Numbered from the stretch's first letter, positions 32,813-44,470 are shown. The stretch is DNA of 58,992 nucleotides from Pseudomonadota bacterium (GCA_027623205.1 JAQBYC010000012.1:1-58992); one strand, 5' to 3'. Notes: generated by a model from the letters alone, not told the origin. A program made the numbers and translations.

Positions 32813-32889
32813 TCAGACTCTATAAGAACGAGCGGTTGAAGCAATCATCGAGACGCGTAAACGAACCCAATTCATCGACAACTGCCCTA
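32813..32889 (-). repeat. Dispersed palindromic repeat, copy 5 (degenerate)
   Basis: Reads CAGACTCTATAAGAACGAGC to ATCGACAACTGCCCTA, aligning along its length with the copy at 26753-26851 minus its hairpin. On the minus strand it begins TAGGGCAGTTG, and this TAG is the stop codon of sucB. Confidence 0.6.
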
Positions 32890-34215
32890 GATTTCAAACA
32901 ACAGGCGTTCGGGTTCCTCGATACATTCCTTGACCCGCACCAGGAAGGTTACCGCCTCGCGGCCGTCAACAATCCTGTGATCGTAGCTCAATGCCAGATA
33001 CATCATTGGCCGGGCTACGACTTCGCCATTTACCACCATGGCCCGGTCCTGGATCTTGTGCATGCCCAGAATGGCGGATTGCGGCGGATTCAGTATCGGC
33101 ATGGAGAGCAACGAACCATAGACTCCGCCGTTTGAAATGGTAAAGGTACCGCCCTGCATTTCGTCGATGCTCAGTTTGCCATCACGGGCGCGGCGGCCGA
33201 AATCGATGATTGCCCCTTCGATATCGGCAAAAGACATGCCATCCGCATCGCGCAATACCGGGACCACAAGGCCCTGGGGCGTACCAACGGCAACCCCAAT
33301 GTTGTAATAATTCTTGTAGATCAGATTGTCGCCGTCGATTTCCGCATTGACCGCCGGCACCTCGGCCAGGGCCTGGGTGCAGGCACGCACGAAGAAGGAC
33401 ATGAAGCCGAGGCGGTGACCGTGGCGTTTTTCAAAGACGTCCCGGTACTTGCTGCGCGCCGCCATGACCGCGCTCATGTCCACCTCGTTGAAAGTGGTCA
33501 GCATGGCGGCGGTGTTTTGCGCCTCCTTGAGGCGCCGCGCGATGGTCCTGCGCAGGCGCGTCATGCGGACGACTTCTTCCAGCCCGGCGTTGGGGCGCGG
33601 GCCGACGTCCTGGTGTCCTGCCGGCGCGGCGGTGACATTCGGGTCTGGAATAACCTGTTGCGGCGCGGCGGCTGGTGCCGCTGGAGCCGCCACAGGGCGG
33701 ACCATTGGGGTCGAGACGGGCGTCGACGCCGCGCCGGACTTGACGTAATTCAGCACATCTTCCTTCAACAGCCGGCCATCCTTGCCGCTGGCCGGTATGG
33801 CGGCGGGGTCAAGGCTATGTTCCTGCACCAGACGGCGCACCGCCGGTGACAAGGAGGCAAACGCCGTGCCGGCTGTCGCCATGGGCGCCGCCGCGGCTGC
33901 CGCGGCAGATGCGACCGGGGCCGGGGCGGCAACGGGGGCCGGGGCGCTGACCGGCCCGGCAGGCGCGGCGGTGGTGGCCTGGGTCTCATCAATGCGGCCC
34001 AACAGGCCACCCATGGCCACCGTGGCTTCCTCCAGCGCGACGATTTCGGTCAGGATACCGGCGGTGGGCGCAGGTACTTCCACCGCGACCTTGTCCGTTT
34101 CCAGTTCCACCAGCGGCTCGTCCTGGGCAACCGTTTCGCCGACTTGCTTCAGCCAACGGGCCACGGTCGCCTCGATCACGGATTCACCCAATATGGGAAC
34201 CAGGATATCGATCAT
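32887..34215 (-). CDS. sucB: 2-oxoglutarate dehydrogenase E2, dihydrolipoyl succinyltransferase
   Basis: 442 residues. The lipoyl domain (1-76) has the lysine in [11 protein letters not shown] long Ala/Pro-rich linker follows. The E3-binding domain is [18 protein letters not shown] to KEDVLNYV. The catalytic acyltransferase domain ends with [16 protein letters not shown], carrying the active-site His and Asp. It transfers succinyl from the E1 product to CoA. It starts 45 bases after sucA; its stop codon lies in a dispersed repeat. Full length for the family. Confidence 0.96.
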   Translation of the reverse strand: MIDILVPILGESVIEATVARWLKQVGETVAQDEPLVELETDKVAVEVPAPTAGILTEIVALEEATVAMGGLLGRIDETQATTAAPAGPVSAPAPVAAPAPVASAAAAAAAPMATAGTAFASLSPAVRRLVQEHSLDPAAIPASGKDGRLLKEDVLNYVKSGAASTPVSTPMVRPVAAPAAPAAAPQQVIPDPNVTAAPAGHQDVGPRPNAGLEEVVRMTRLRRTIARRLKEAQNTAAMLTTFNEVDMSAVMAARSKYRDVFEKRHGHRLGFMSFFVRACTQALAEVPAVNAEIDGDNLIYKNYYNIGVAVGTPQGLVVPVLRDADGMSFADIEGAIIDFGRRARDGKLSIDEMQGGTFTISNGGVYGSLLSMPILNPPQSAILGMHKIQDRAMVVNGEVVARPMMYLALSYDHRIVDGREAVTFLVRVKECIEEPERLLFEI

Positions 34216-34260
34216 CTAAGGGCCCTCGTTTCGTTGCATGCACTCAATAATTGGTTGCGT

Positions 34261-37197
34261 TTAAAGTCCCAGCGCCTTGGCGACCAGAGCGGACTGTTCC
34301 TTGAGATGGGTCGCTGCGCTGCCGGTGGCGGTCGAGGCGCTTTCGGGCCGTCCGATGTAATGCGGCCGTTGTGATTTATGGCTGATTTTGTCCAGCACCT
34401 GTTCCAATCGGGGCATTATGAACCACCAGGCGCCCATATTCTGCGGTTCTTCCTGACACCAGATAACCTCGGCATTGGGAAAGCGAGCCAGTTCCTTGCA
34501 CAGGGCGGCCTTCGGGAAGGGGTATAGTTGTTCCATGCGCAGCAGATAGACGTTCTTTTTCCTCGCTGCATCCCGTTGCTCCAACAAGTCATAATAAACC
34601 TTGCCGCTGCACAGAACGACGCGACGGATCTTGTCGTCGGCGGCGAGCTGTTTGCGGTCGCCGTCGTGTTCGTCCCAAAGCAGGCGGTGAAAGTTGGAGC
34701 CCGGCCCCAGGTCGGCCAGGTTGGAAACACAGCGTTTATGGCGCAACAACGATTTTGGTGTCATCAAGACCAGTGGCTTGCGGAACTTGCGATGCAGTTG
34801 CCGGCGCAGGATATGAAAATAATTGGCCGGCGTGGTGCAGTTCGCGACCTGCATGTTGTCTTCGGCGCAAAGCTGTAGGTAACGCTCCAGCCGGGCCGAG
34901 GAATGTTCCGGACCCTGGCCCTCAAAGCCATGCGGCAGCAACATGACGAGGCCGCTCATCCGCAGCCATTTGCTTTCCCCGGACGAGATGAACTGGTCAA
35001 TAATGACCTGGGCGCCATTGGCGAAATCGCCGAACTGCGCTTCCCAGATGATCAGGCCGCGTGGTTCAGCCAGGGAATAGCCATATTCAAAGCCCAGCAC
35101 CCCGGCCTCGGACAGGGCCGAATTTACGACGTCAAATCGCGCCTGCATTTTATCCAGATTGTTCAACGGCGTGTAGGTATGTTCGTCAACCTGGTCGATA
35201 AATTGGCAATGCCGTTGGGAAAATGTGCCACGGGCGCTGTCCTGGCCCGACAGCCGGACGGGAAACCCTTCCAGTGCCAACGATCCAAAAGCCAGAGCTT
35301 CCGCCGTCGCCCAATCGATGCCTTCGCCGCTTTCGACAATGGCCCGCTTGGCGGTCAGTTGCCGCTGCACGGTACGATGCAGGTTGAAATCGCCGGGCAC
35401 CTCCGTCATCACCCTGCCAATATGCGCCAGGGTCTTCAGCTTGACCGAAGTTTCACCGCGCCTGGCCTCGCCGCGGGCTGCTTCCAGGCCCTGCCAGCGG
35501 CCTTCCAGCCAATCCGCCTTGTTCGGTTTGTAGGCCGCCGCCGCCTCGAAATCCTGTTCCATGCGGGCCTGGAAGTCGGCCACGCTGTTATCGGCCTCTT
35601 CCTGACTTACAACGCCGTCGGCGACCAGCTTTTTCGCATAGATCTGGCGCGAGGTCGGGTGCTGACCGATGGCCTTGTACATCAGCGGCTGGGTAAAAGC
35701 CGGTTCGTCGCCTTCGTTATGGCCGTGGCGGCGATAACAGTACATATCGACGATCACGTCCTTTTTGAACCGCTGGCGAAATTCAGCCGCGATCTTGCCG
35801 ATGTAACAGACCGCTTCAGGGTCATCGCCGTTGACGTGAAAAATCGGCGTCTGCACCATTTTGCCCACGTCGGAGGGATAGGGCGAGGAGCGGGACAAGT
35901 GTGGATTGGTGGTAAAGCCGATCTGATTGTTGACGATGATATGGATCGTGCCGCCAACCGTATAGCCGTCCAGATCGGACAAGGAAAAACATTCCCCGAC
36001 CAGACCCTGCCCGGCGAACGCGGCATCGCCATGCATCAACAGCGCCATCACCTTGCTGCGGTCGTCGTCATTCTGCTGGTCCTGCTTGGCCCTGGCCTTG
36101 CCCAGGACAACCGGATTGGCCGCTTCCAGGTGCGATGGGTTGGCCGCCAGGGAGAGATGCACCATTTGGCCGCCCAACTCCCGATCGGCGGAGGTGCCCA
36201 GATGATATTTCACATCGCCCGAACCCTGCACGTCCTGGGGATGGGCCGACTGCCCCTGAAACTCTGAAAAAATTGCCGTGAATGGCTTGCGCATAAGGTT
36301 GGACAGAACGTTCAGACGGCCCCGGTGCGGCATGCCGAGCGAAATTTCCCGTACTCCCAGTTGCGCCGCCCGGATCAGAACCGAGTGCAGCAGCGGCATC
36401 AGGCTCTCGCCGCCGTCCAGACCAAACCGCTTTGTACCCGGGTGTTTAACCTGCAGGAAGCTTTCAAAGCCTTCCGCTTCCACCAGCTCGCGCAAAATTT
36501 GCCGCTTTTCGTGGTCGGTCAGATTTATTTCCTTGCCCCTGCCCTCAATGCGCTCCTGGATCCAGGCTTTTTCGTCCGGCCCCATGATGTGCATGAATTC
36601 CACACCAATGCTGCCGCAATAGGTGCGGTTCACAATGTCCAGAATTTCCCGCAAGGTGGCATTTTCCAAACCAAGGACATAATTGATAAAGATCGGCCGA
36701 TCCAGGTCCGCCTCGGTAAAACCAAAACTGTGCGGGTCCAGTTCGGAATGGGATACTGTTTTCTGCAGGCCCAGGGGATCCAGCCTGGCATGTAAATGGC
36801 CGCGCACGCGGAAGTTCCGGATCAACATCAAGGCGCGCAGGCTGTCCGTGGTGGCCTGGCGTATCTGTGCCGGGGTAATTGCGCCCAGCGCTGCCGGCGC
36901 CCGGCGGGCGCCGCCGATAATATCCCGTTCCTCGGCACCGGCGGCATAGGGGTCGGTGGGGCTTTCCAGGCTGGGTCGTGGCGCCCAGGGGGCGCCGCGG
37001 ACTTCGGCCACGACAGCCTCCGCTTCATCACCCAATTCGTTGAAGAAATGCTGCCAGGAGGCATCAACCGAACTGGGAGAGCTCAAAAAGCGCTGGTAAA
37101 GCTGTTCTATGAAAGCGCTGTTGGCGCCAAACAGAAATGACGAACCTTCAAGGTTCGTTCCTGCAGGGCCCGCGCCACTCGAGTCCGCTATGGACAT
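34261..37197 (-). CDS. sucA: 2-oxoglutarate dehydrogenase E1 (thiamine-dependent)
   Basis: 978 residues from ATG 37197, preceded by GGTGGAGAG. E1 decarboxylates 2-oxoglutarate with thiamine diphosphate. The N-terminal SSFLFGANSAFIEQLYQRFL, the MPHRGRLNVL segment, the ThDP site HGDAAFAGQG and IIVNNQIGFTT, and the C-terminal transketolase-like part (LPHGFEGQGPEHSSARLERY) are all in place. The frame stays open 15 codons upstream without family similarity. It lies 72 bases after sucD on the same strand. Confidence 0.96.
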   Translation of the reverse strand: MSIADSSGAGPAGTNLEGSSFLFGANSAFIEQLYQRFLSSPSSVDASWQHFFNELGDEAEAVVAEVRGAPWAPRPSLESPTDPYAAGAEERDIIGGARRAPAALGAITPAQIRQATTDSLRALMLIRNFRVRGHLHARLDPLGLQKTVSHSELDPHSFGFTEADLDRPIFINYVLGLENATLREILDIVNRTYCGSIGVEFMHIMGPDEKAWIQERIEGRGKEINLTDHEKRQILRELVEAEGFESFLQVKHPGTKRFGLDGGESLMPLLHSVLIRAAQLGVREISLGMPHRGRLNVLSNLMRKPFTAIFSEFQGQSAHPQDVQGSGDVKYHLGTSADRELGGQMVHLSLAANPSHLEAANPVVLGKARAKQDQQNDDDRSKVMALLMHGDAAFAGQGLVGECFSLSDLDGYTVGGTIHIIVNNQIGFTTNPHLSRSSPYPSDVGKMVQTPIFHVNGDDPEAVCYIGKIAAEFRQRFKKDVIVDMYCYRRHGHNEGDEPAFTQPLMYKAIGQHPTSRQIYAKKLVADGVVSQEEADNSVADFQARMEQDFEAAAAYKPNKADWLEGRWQGLEAARGEARRGETSVKLKTLAHIGRVMTEVPGDFNLHRTVQRQLTAKRAIVESGEGIDWATAEALAFGSLALEGFPVRLSGQDSARGTFSQRHCQFIDQVDEHTYTPLNNLDKMQARFDVVNSALSEAGVLGFEYGYSLAEPRGLIIWEAQFGDFANGAQVIIDQFISSGESKWLRMSGLVMLLPHGFEGQGPEHSSARLERYLQLCAEDNMQVANCTTPANYFHILRRQLHRKFRKPLVLMTPKSLLRHKRCVSNLADLGPGSNFHRLLWDEHDGDRKQLAADDKIRRVVLCSGKVYYDLLEQRDAARKKNVYLLRMEQLYPFPKAALCKELARFPNAEVIWCQEEPQNMGAWWFIMPRLEQVLDKISHKSQRPHYIGRPESASTATGSAATHLKEQSALVAKALGL

Positions 37198-37269
37198 CTC
37201 TCCACCGGCAGCTTTCTGCCACCGTCTCCAATACGATTGCAAGGCTTGCGCATAATGCGCGCGGTATGG

Positions 37270-38148
37270 TTAACTCTTCATTACTGCCAGCATGGTACTG
37301 CCCAGTTTCGCTGGTGAATCGGCCACTTCGATGCCGGCGCTGCGCATGGCCTCCATCTTGTCACCGGCGGTTCCCTTGCCGCCCGAAATGATGGCGCCCG
37401 CATGGCCCATGCGCCGGCCGGGAGGGGCCGTGACCCCGGCGATAAAGCCGACCATGGGTTTCTTTACCTTGGATCGCTTGATGAATTCGGCGGCTTCTTC
37501 TTCGGCCGTGCCGCCGATCTCGCCAATCATCACAATGCCTTCGGTCTCGTCATCGCCTAGAAACATTTCCAGGCAATCAATAAAATTGGTGCCATTGATC
37601 GGATCGCCGCCGATGCCGATACAGGTGCTTTGCCCCAGACCGGCTGCCGTGGTCTGGCCCACGGCTTCGTAGGTCAAGGTACCGGACCGCGAGACAACGC
37701 CGATTTTTCCGCGGGTGTGGATATGGCCCGGCATGATACCGATCTTGCATTCATCCGGGGTAATCACGCCGGGACAGTTCGGCCCGATCAGGCGCGTCCT
37801 GCCCGAGGCCTGCAAGGCCCGCTTGACGGTGACCATATCCAGAACGGGAATGCCCTCGGTAATGCAGATCGCCAGTTCGATCTCGCAATCGATGGCTTCC
37901 AGGATCGCATCCGCGGCGTAGGGCGGCGGGACATAGATCACGGAGGCATTGGCGGCCGTCGCCTCGATCGCAGCGGCCACTGTATCGAAAACCGGCAGAC
38001 CCAGATGCGTTTCGCCGCCTTTTCCCGGCGAGACACCGCCGACCATTCGGGTGCCGTAGGCGATGGCCTGTTCCGAATGGAAGGTGCCTTGTTTGCCGGT
38101 AAAGCCCTGGCAGATTACTTTTGTTTCCTTGTTAACCAGCACTGCCAT
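37270..38148 (-). CDS. sucD: Succinyl-CoA synthetase alpha subunit
   Basis: 292 residues, standard for the ADP/GDP-forming alpha subunit. The CoA-binding segment is [20 protein letters not shown], and the phosphohistidine loop lies in [20 protein letters not shown]. It forms succinate and ATP from succinyl-CoA together with SucC. The ATG shares one base with the stop codon of sucC (TGATG), which couples their translation and keeps the subunits equal. Confidence 0.97.
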   Translation of the reverse strand: MAVLVNKETKVICQGFTGKQGTFHSEQAIAYGTRMVGGVSPGKGGETHLGLPVFDTVAAAIEATAANASVIYVPPPYAADAILEAIDCEIELAICITEGIPVLDMVTVKRALQASGRTRLIGPNCPGVITPDECKIGIMPGHIHTRGKIGVVSRSGTLTYEAVGQTTAAGLGQSTCIGIGGDPINGTNFIDCLEMFLGDDETEGIVMIGEIGGTAEEEAAEFIKRSKVKKPMVGFIAGVTAPPGRRMGHAGAIISGGKGTAGDKMEAMRSAGIEVADSPAKLGSTMLAVMKS

Positions 38149-39317
38149 CAGGCGGCCTCCTGCACGGCGGCGACGATCTTGGCCGCCGCATCGCCCAAAT
38201 CGTCGGCGGAGATGATCGTCAGTCCGGAGGCCGCCATGATCTCCTTGCCTTTTTCAACGTTGGTGCCGGCCAGACGCACCACCAGCGGTTTGCTCAGATG
38301 CACCTCCCGGGCTGCCGCCACCACGCCTTCGGCAATGATGTCGCAGCGCATGATGCCGCCAAAGATGTTGACCAGTATGCCTTGCACGTTCGCATCGGAT
38401 AAAATGATCTTGAAGGCCTGGGTTACCCGATCCTTGGTGGCGCCGCCGCCAACGTCGAGAAAATTGGCTGGCTCTCCGCCATGCAACTTGATGATATCCA
38501 TGGTCGCCATGGCGAGGCCGGCCCCGTTCACCATGCAGCCAATGCTGCCGTCCAGCTTGATGTAGTTCAGATCCGCCTTGGCGGCTTCCACCTCGGCCGG
38601 ATCCTCTTCATCCGGGTCCCGCATGGCCTCGATTTCGGGATGACGGTACAGGGCGTTGTCGTCGAAGTTCATTTTGGCATCCAGGGCCAAGACCGCGCCG
38701 GCGCCCGTCACCACCATCGGATTGATCTCAACTAGGGAGGCATCCGTATCCACGAAAGCCCCATACAGCGCCGTAATCAGCTTGACCGCGGAACCAACCT
38801 GTTCGCCTTTCAGACCCAGGCCAAAGGCCAGGCGGCGGGCGTGATGACCCTGCAAGCCGGTGATCGGGTCGATGATCAAAGTCTGGATTTTTTCCGGGGT
38901 TTCTTCTGCAACCGCCTCGATATCCATGCCGCCCTCGGTGGAGGCCATGATGGCGATGCGCGAGGTGCCCCGGTCCATCACCGCGCTAAGGTAAAGTTCC
39001 CGCGCGATGTCGCAGCCATCCTCGATATACAGCCGCTTGACCTCTCTGCCGTCCGGCCCGGTCTGACGGGTGATCAGGGTCATGCCCAGCATCTCGCCGG
39101 CAATTTTGCGGACTTCGGCAATGGATTTGGCCAGCTTGACGCCGCCGCCCTTGCCCCTGCCGCCGGCATGGATCTGCGCCTTGACCACCCAGACCGGTCC
39201 TGGCAAAGCCTTGGCCGCCTTTACCGCCTCGGCCACGCTATAGGCCGCGCTGCCATCCGGTACGCTGACGCCATAACTTTTTAACAGGCTTTTGGCCTGA
39301 TGTTCATGAATATTCAT
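38148..39317 (-). CDS. sucC: Succinyl-CoA synthetase beta subunit
   Basis: 389 residues with the ATP-grasp domain at the N-terminus ([36 protein letters not shown]) and the C-terminal ligase domain ([34 protein letters not shown]). It binds the nucleotide and provides the power helix for the alpha-subunit phosphohistidine. It follows mdh by 44 bases and overlaps sucD by one base, placing it in the mdh-sucCDAB operon. Confidence 0.97.
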   Translation of the reverse strand: MNIHEHQAKSLLKSYGVSVPDGSAAYSVAEAVKAAKALPGPVWVVKAQIHAGGRGKGGGVKLAKSIAEVRKIAGEMLGMTLITRQTGPDGREVKRLYIEDGCDIARELYLSAVMDRGTSRIAIMASTEGGMDIEAVAEETPEKIQTLIIDPITGLQGHHARRLAFGLGLKGEQVGSAVKLITALYGAFVDTDASLVEINPMVVTGAGAVLALDAKMNFDDNALYRHPEIEAMRDPDEEDPAEVEAAKADLNYIKLDGSIGCMVNGAGLAMATMDIIKLHGGEPANFLDVGGGATKDRVTQAFKIILSDANVQGILVNIFGGIMRCDIIAEGVVAAAREVHLSKPLVVRLAGTNVEKGKEIMAASGLTIISADDLGDAAAKIVAAVQEAA

Positions 39318-39361
39318 CGCATTCCCTATTGACTGCCGCCAAAGTCGAACAAACGGCTCGG

Positions 39362-40673
<1,312 letters not shown>

Positions 40674-41054
40674 ATGAGCAGACGTGAAGAATTGGTGGCC
40701 GAGGTCATGGCTCTGTTGCACAAATATCAACAGGCCATCGAAACCGGCAGCCGCGACGAAATTCAGGCCATGGTACATCTGCCGGTGGCCTATATCGCCG
40801 AGGACAGCGTGCAGATGCGCGAACGCTATCCGTTCGATCCGGCGAAGTTGCGTGCGGCGACCGGCTTTCGTCACGGTAATTCCCATTACAACGTGGTTCA
40901 TGTCGACGAAACCAAGGCCCATGTTCTGATTGACGCCACCCGCATGCGGGCCGACGACAGCCCCATTGAGGTGGTCGGGGCGTTCTATATTCTGCAAAAA
41001 CGCGATGGCGAATGGAAAATCGCCGCCTTCTCGGGTATCCGCACACCGGCCTAA
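40674..41054 (+). CDS. SnoaL/NTF2-like small protein
   Basis: 126 residues. A helix-rich start (EELVAEVMALLHKYQQAIET) is followed by alternating strands (YNVVHVDETKAHVLIDATR, GAFYILQKRDGEWKIAAFSGI), the cone-shaped NTF2-like fold seen in SnoaL and DUF4440 proteins. No conserved catalytic Asp-His pair can be assigned, so it may bind a ligand or act on a small molecule. I start at ATG 40674 after AGGGAG. It precedes the tandem acyl-CoA dehydrogenase genes by 39 bases, so all three may be one operon. Confidence 0.7.
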   Translation: MSRREELVAEVMALLHKYQQAIETGSRDEIQAMVHLPVAYIAEDSVQMRERYPFDPAKLRAATGFRHGNSHYNVVHVDETKAHVLIDATRMRADDSPIEVVGAFYILQKRDGEWKIAAFSGIRTPA

Positions 41055-41093
41055 AGTTTAAAATATGGGTATTTTCAAGGATAGATTAGGCAC

Positions 41094-42302
41094 ATGAGTA
41101 TTTCCGCCGGGGAACTGAACGAATTCGAGGTCGAGGCTGCGGCCTGGTTCGCGGAAAACAAACCGGGCGATCCGGGATTTTTACTGCCGCAAAGCTTCAT
41201 GGAAGTGGGCACCGATCAGCAGTTCGAGTTTCTGCGCGATTGGCAGCGCAAGGTCTACGAGGCGGGTTATCTTGGCCTGGCCTGGCCGGCGGAATACGGC
41301 GGCGGCGGCAAGCACCAGGCCTTTCAGGACATCGCGACGGCAGAGATGGCGCGTCAAAAGGTTCCGTTCATGACCAATACCATCGGGCTTAGCTGGGCCG
41401 GGCCATTGATCCTGAATATGGGCACCGAGGCGCAAAAACAGGCTTATATCAAACGCATCCTGAGCGCCGAGGACATCTGGTGCCAGGGCTTTTCCGAGCC
41501 GGACAACGGCTCCGACCTGGGCAATGCCCAGTTGCGCGCGGTTCGTGACGGCGACGAGTTCGTCCTGAACGGCTCCAAGATCTGGACGTCGTTGGGAAGT
41601 TACGCCGATTACATGATCCTGCTGGCCCGCAGCAATAGCGAAACCAACACCAAGTACGAAGGGCTAAGCTATTTCCTCTCGCCCATGAAAATTCCCGGCA
41701 TCGACCCGGTGCCGATCCGAAAATTGACCGGCGAATACGGCTTTACCCAGACTTTTTTCGATAATGCGCGTATTCCCGATAGCTGTCTTATTGGCGAGGA
41801 AGGCAAAGGCTGGCAGGTCGCCATGAAAACCCTGACCTTTGAACGCGCGGTCAGCGGCGGCCAGGCGGGCGGCGTGCATTCCATGCCGGTTTTCGCCGGC
41901 GAGGTGGTTGAACTGGCCCGCCATGCCCAGCGCGATGGCCGCCCGGCGATAGAGGATCCGTTGATCCGCGATCAACTCGTGGCTTTCCTGATCGAGGAAC
42001 GCGGCCTGGAGCTGAATAACCAGCGCGCGCAAATTCCGGGCCTGAATACGGAATGGCCCGGCGCCATCGCCATGGCCCGCAAGTTGACCAATTCCGAATG
42101 GCGCCAGCGCCTGAACCTCTTTGCCGTGACCCTGCAGGGGGCCAATGCGTCGCGTTATGTGGATGATGCCCTGGCCATTGACGGCGGACGCTGGCAGCGC
42201 GGTTACTTCAACTCGTTTTCCAGCACCATTGGGGGCGGCACCAGCCAAATTCAAAAGAATATCGTCGGCGAACGGGTCCTTGGCCTGCCGAAGTCCGCGT
42301 AA
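41094..42302 (+). CDS. Acyl-CoA dehydrogenase, first subunit of a tandem pair
   Basis: 402 residues. FAD/substrate segments CQGFSEPDNGSDLGN and FVLNGSKIWTSLGSYADYMI are clear, and the C-terminus reads STIGGGTSQIQKNIVGERVLGLP. The usual C-terminal catalytic Glu is Gly; Glu in TLTFERAVSGG may take its place. This resembles the larger subunit of heteromeric (alpha2beta2) acyl-CoA dehydrogenases acting on bulky, sterol-side-chain-like CoA esters. The second subunit gene starts 11 bases after its stop. The substrate is inferred only from this architecture. Confidence 0.88.
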   Translation: MSISAGELNEFEVEAAAWFAENKPGDPGFLLPQSFMEVGTDQQFEFLRDWQRKVYEAGYLGLAWPAEYGGGGKHQAFQDIATAEMARQKVPFMTNTIGLSWAGPLILNMGTEAQKQAYIKRILSAEDIWCQGFSEPDNGSDLGNAQLRAVRDGDEFVLNGSKIWTSLGSYADYMILLARSNSETNTKYEGLSYFLSPMKIPGIDPVPIRKLTGEYGFTQTFFDNARIPDSCLIGEEGKGWQVAMKTLTFERAVSGGQAGGVHSMPVFAGEVVELARHAQRDGRPAIEDPLIRDQLVAFLIEERGLELNNQRAQIPGLNTEWPGAIAMARKLTNSEWRQRLNLFAVTLQGANASRYVDDALAIDGGRWQRGYFNSFSSTIGGGTSQIQKNIVGERVLGLPKSA

Positions 42303-42313
42303 AGGGCGCCATC

Positions 42314-43462
42314 ATGACGGAACCAGCGGAAATTTTGTTCAGCGACGAACAGGCTCAACTACGGGAAATTGCCGAAACCTTTTCGGCCAATAAGGCCCCC
42401 ATGGCCGCCGTGCGCCGGCAGTTGGAGGCCGACGCAGCGATCACAACGGAATTGTGGCAGGAAATCGCCGGTCTGGGCTGGCTGGGTATTGCCATACCCG
42501 AAGATTTTGGCGGCAGCGGTCTGGGTCTGGGCGAGGTGGTGGCCATTGTCGAACCCATGGGCCGGAATCTGCTATCCTCGCCCCTGGCCGCCACCACATT
42601 GGCCGCCCAGGCGATCCTGTGGAGTGGCAGCGACGAGCAGAAATCCCAATGGCTGCCGCAACTGGCCGGCGGCGCCGTCGCCGCCCTGGCCTTGACCGAG
42701 GCGCACGGCGATTGGGATTTATGCCATCTGACCTGCAGCGCCAGCCGCACCGCCAGCCGGCATGGCGATATGCTGTCCTTGAGCGGCGGCAAGACCTTTG
42801 TCACGGATGCGGCCATGGCCGATCTGTTTTTGCTTTCCCTAGCCCTGGACGGCGCCCCGGCATTGCTGCTGGTGGAAAAATCGGCTCTGGGGGAAGCGGC
42901 CTTGCACCGCGAAGTGGTGATTGATGAAACCCGGCGCAGCTATGGCCTGAACCTGAATGGCATCGAGGTGCCGGTGGCAAATCTGTTGCCGGCGGCAGAC
43001 GTATCCGGTTGCCTGAAACGCCTGCACCTTGGGGCCTGTCTGTTGTATGCGGCGGAAATGTGCGGCGGCGCGACCGGCGTCATCAACCTCACCCTGGAAT
43101 ACCTTAAGACCCGGCGCCAGTTCGACCATTTCATCGGCGCCTATCAGGCCCTGAAGCACCCCATGGTCGATGCCCTGGTGGGGTTGGAGCAGGCCCGCTC
43201 GCACCTCTACCATGCGGCTACCGTCTTCGAAATGGGTAACCTGACGGATGGCCGGGGCGAAGTGGCGGTCCGCATGGCCAAGGCCCAGGCAGCGGCGGCC
43301 TTCGCCTTTGCCTCCGACCGGGCCATCCAGTTCCATGGCGCCTTTGGTTTTACCTATGATTGCGATGCGCAGCTATATCGCCGCCGCGCGCTATGGTGTG
43401 AACAACAGCACGGCGATGCACTGCATCACCGCAAACAGCTGGCGGCGTTGTTGCTGGATTAG
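42314..43462 (+). CDS. Acyl-CoA dehydrogenase, second subunit of a tandem pair
   Basis: 382 residues. The N-terminal helical domain (FSDEQAQLREIAETFSANK, LGWLGIAIPEDFGGSGLGLGE) and the C-terminal helical domain (TRRQFDHFIGAYQALKHPMVD, QFHGAFGFTYDCDAQLYRRR) are well preserved. The middle beta domain is poorly conserved (LALTEAHGDWDL), and the C-terminal GGTSEIQ segment is missing. It is therefore probably a structural partner that completes a shared FAD site with the upstream gene product. Spacing of 11 bases supports a complex made in equal amounts. Confidence 0.85.
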   Translation: MTEPAEILFSDEQAQLREIAETFSANKAPMAAVRRQLEADAAITTELWQEIAGLGWLGIAIPEDFGGSGLGLGEVVAIVEPMGRNLLSSPLAATTLAAQAILWSGSDEQKSQWLPQLAGGAVAALALTEAHGDWDLCHLTCSASRTASRHGDMLSLSGGKTFVTDAAMADLFLLSLALDGAPALLLVEKSALGEAALHREVVIDETRRSYGLNLNGIEVPVANLLPAADVSGCLKRLHLGACLLYAAEMCGGATGVINLTLEYLKTRRQFDHFIGAYQALKHPMVDALVGLEQARSHLYHAATVFEMGNLTDGRGEVAVRMAKAQAAAAFAFASDRAIQFHGAFGFTYDCDAQLYRRRALWCEQQHGDALHHRKQLAALLLD

Positions 43463-43482
43463 CGTAAATGAACCGATTACCT

Positions 43483-43500
43483 AAGCCGCGTTCGCGGCTT
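43483..43500. terminator. Hairpin between convergent genes
   Basis: AAGCCGCG (43483-43490), loop TT, CGCGGCTT (43493-43500): a perfect 8-bp GC-rich stem between the convergent acyl-CoA dehydrogenase and SprA-related genes. No T-run follows on either strand, so it may be a weak bidirectional terminator or a degenerate piece of the dispersed repeat. Confidence 0.5.
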
Positions 43501-43519
43501 CAGTGATTTGAAATCCACT

Positions 43520-44470
43520 TTAGATTGTCGAGGCGCCCGCAATGGCGTTCAGGGGGGCGGCATAGGCCGCGGCTGCCGCGGCGTGGGATACCCTTGCGGC
43601 GGAGAGTGCCGGCTTATCCTTATCCTTGGGCTGTTCGCTGTCGAAGGTGAAGCCGGCAACGAAGCCCTCGGCAGGAGCCCCCACAGGATCGCGGGCAGGA
43701 CCCCCAGCCGGAGTCCTGGCAGCATCTTGGGCCGCCTCAGCCTCGACTGACTTTTCGTCCGCCGGCCCGGCGCTTTCCTGCGCCTTCAATTTGGTCAGTT
43801 CCACCTGGGCGGTCTGCTTTGCGGCGGCGGCCCTGGCGGCCACGGAGCGGTCCGCGCCGGAGGGCTCGGCCGGCGCGTTGGCGGCGCGCTGTACCACGGT
43901 CATTTTCTCTATGGTGGCTTTCGGATCGCCGGCCACGGGCGTGACATCAATCGAGACATGGCCGCTGTTGGCATAACGCTGACCGTCCGGGCCCGTGGCA
44001 TAGCCATATTGCGGCGGACCGGCGTATTGCCCGCCCGCGGCGGCGTGTGCCTGTTCGTGACGGTGTATCTCGGCGTCCTGCTTTTTCAGTTCTTCGACCT
44101 GCTTCCGCTCGCCTTCACTCAACTGTACGGCCTGCCCGGCGGCCGGTGCGGCCGCGGGGTCGGCAGGCGCGCTTGCACCGCCCGGTGCCGCATCCTGCGC
44201 GCGACCCTGTTCCTGAGCCGCCAGCAGGCTGTTGAGATTGACCGGCGAATGCGGCCGCGAGGCGGTGGATTTGCTGCCTTCGGCCTGATGGCCGGCGCCT
44301 TTTTGCTGGGACGTGGAATGGCGGTGGTCGGCGCGGCTCTCCGCCGCCGGCTTGACCTGGTCAGCCGAAGGGGTCGGCGGCCGCATGGGTAAATGCGGGC
44401 CGAGACCAATGCCAGGCAAAGCAACCACGTTTGATGTCATCTGACCCATCACCGAATTCAGGGACGGCAT
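43520..44470 (-). CDS. SprA-related putative metalloprotease (CJM1_0395 family)
   Basis: 316 residues. The first 115 are low-complexity and rich in Ala, Pro, Ser and Gly. The conserved core runs from LSEGERKQVEELKKQDAEI through RHEQAHAAAGGQYAGPPQY to SGHVSIDVTPVAGDPKAT. HEQAH has the HExxH form of zinc peptidases, the basis of the family name, although activity has rarely been shown. The Ala-rich C-terminus is again disordered-looking. No signal peptide is visible. It is alone, with no partner gene to hint at its role. Confidence 0.8.
   Translation of the reverse strand: MPSLNSVMGQMTSNVVALPGIGLGPHLPMRPPTPSADQVKPAAESRADHRHSTSQQKGAGHQAEGSKSTASRPHSPVNLNSLLAAQEQGRAQDAAPGGASAPADPAAAPAAGQAVQLSEGERKQVEELKKQDAEIHRHEQAHAAAGGQYAGPPQYGYATGPDGQRYANSGHVSIDVTPVAGDPKATIEKMTVVQRAANAPAEPSGADRSVAARAAAAKQTAQVELTKLKAQESAGPADEKSVEAEAAQDAARTPAGGPARDPVGAPAEGFVAGFTFDSEQPKDKDKPALSAARVSHAAAAAAYAAPLNAIAGASTI

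Noticed and set aside
34903-36267. Long plus-strand open frame (454 codons) opposite sucA
   Set aside because: It is the antisense shadow of a well-conserved GC-rich gene. It has no ribosome site or recognisable domain, and its composition follows from sucA codons.
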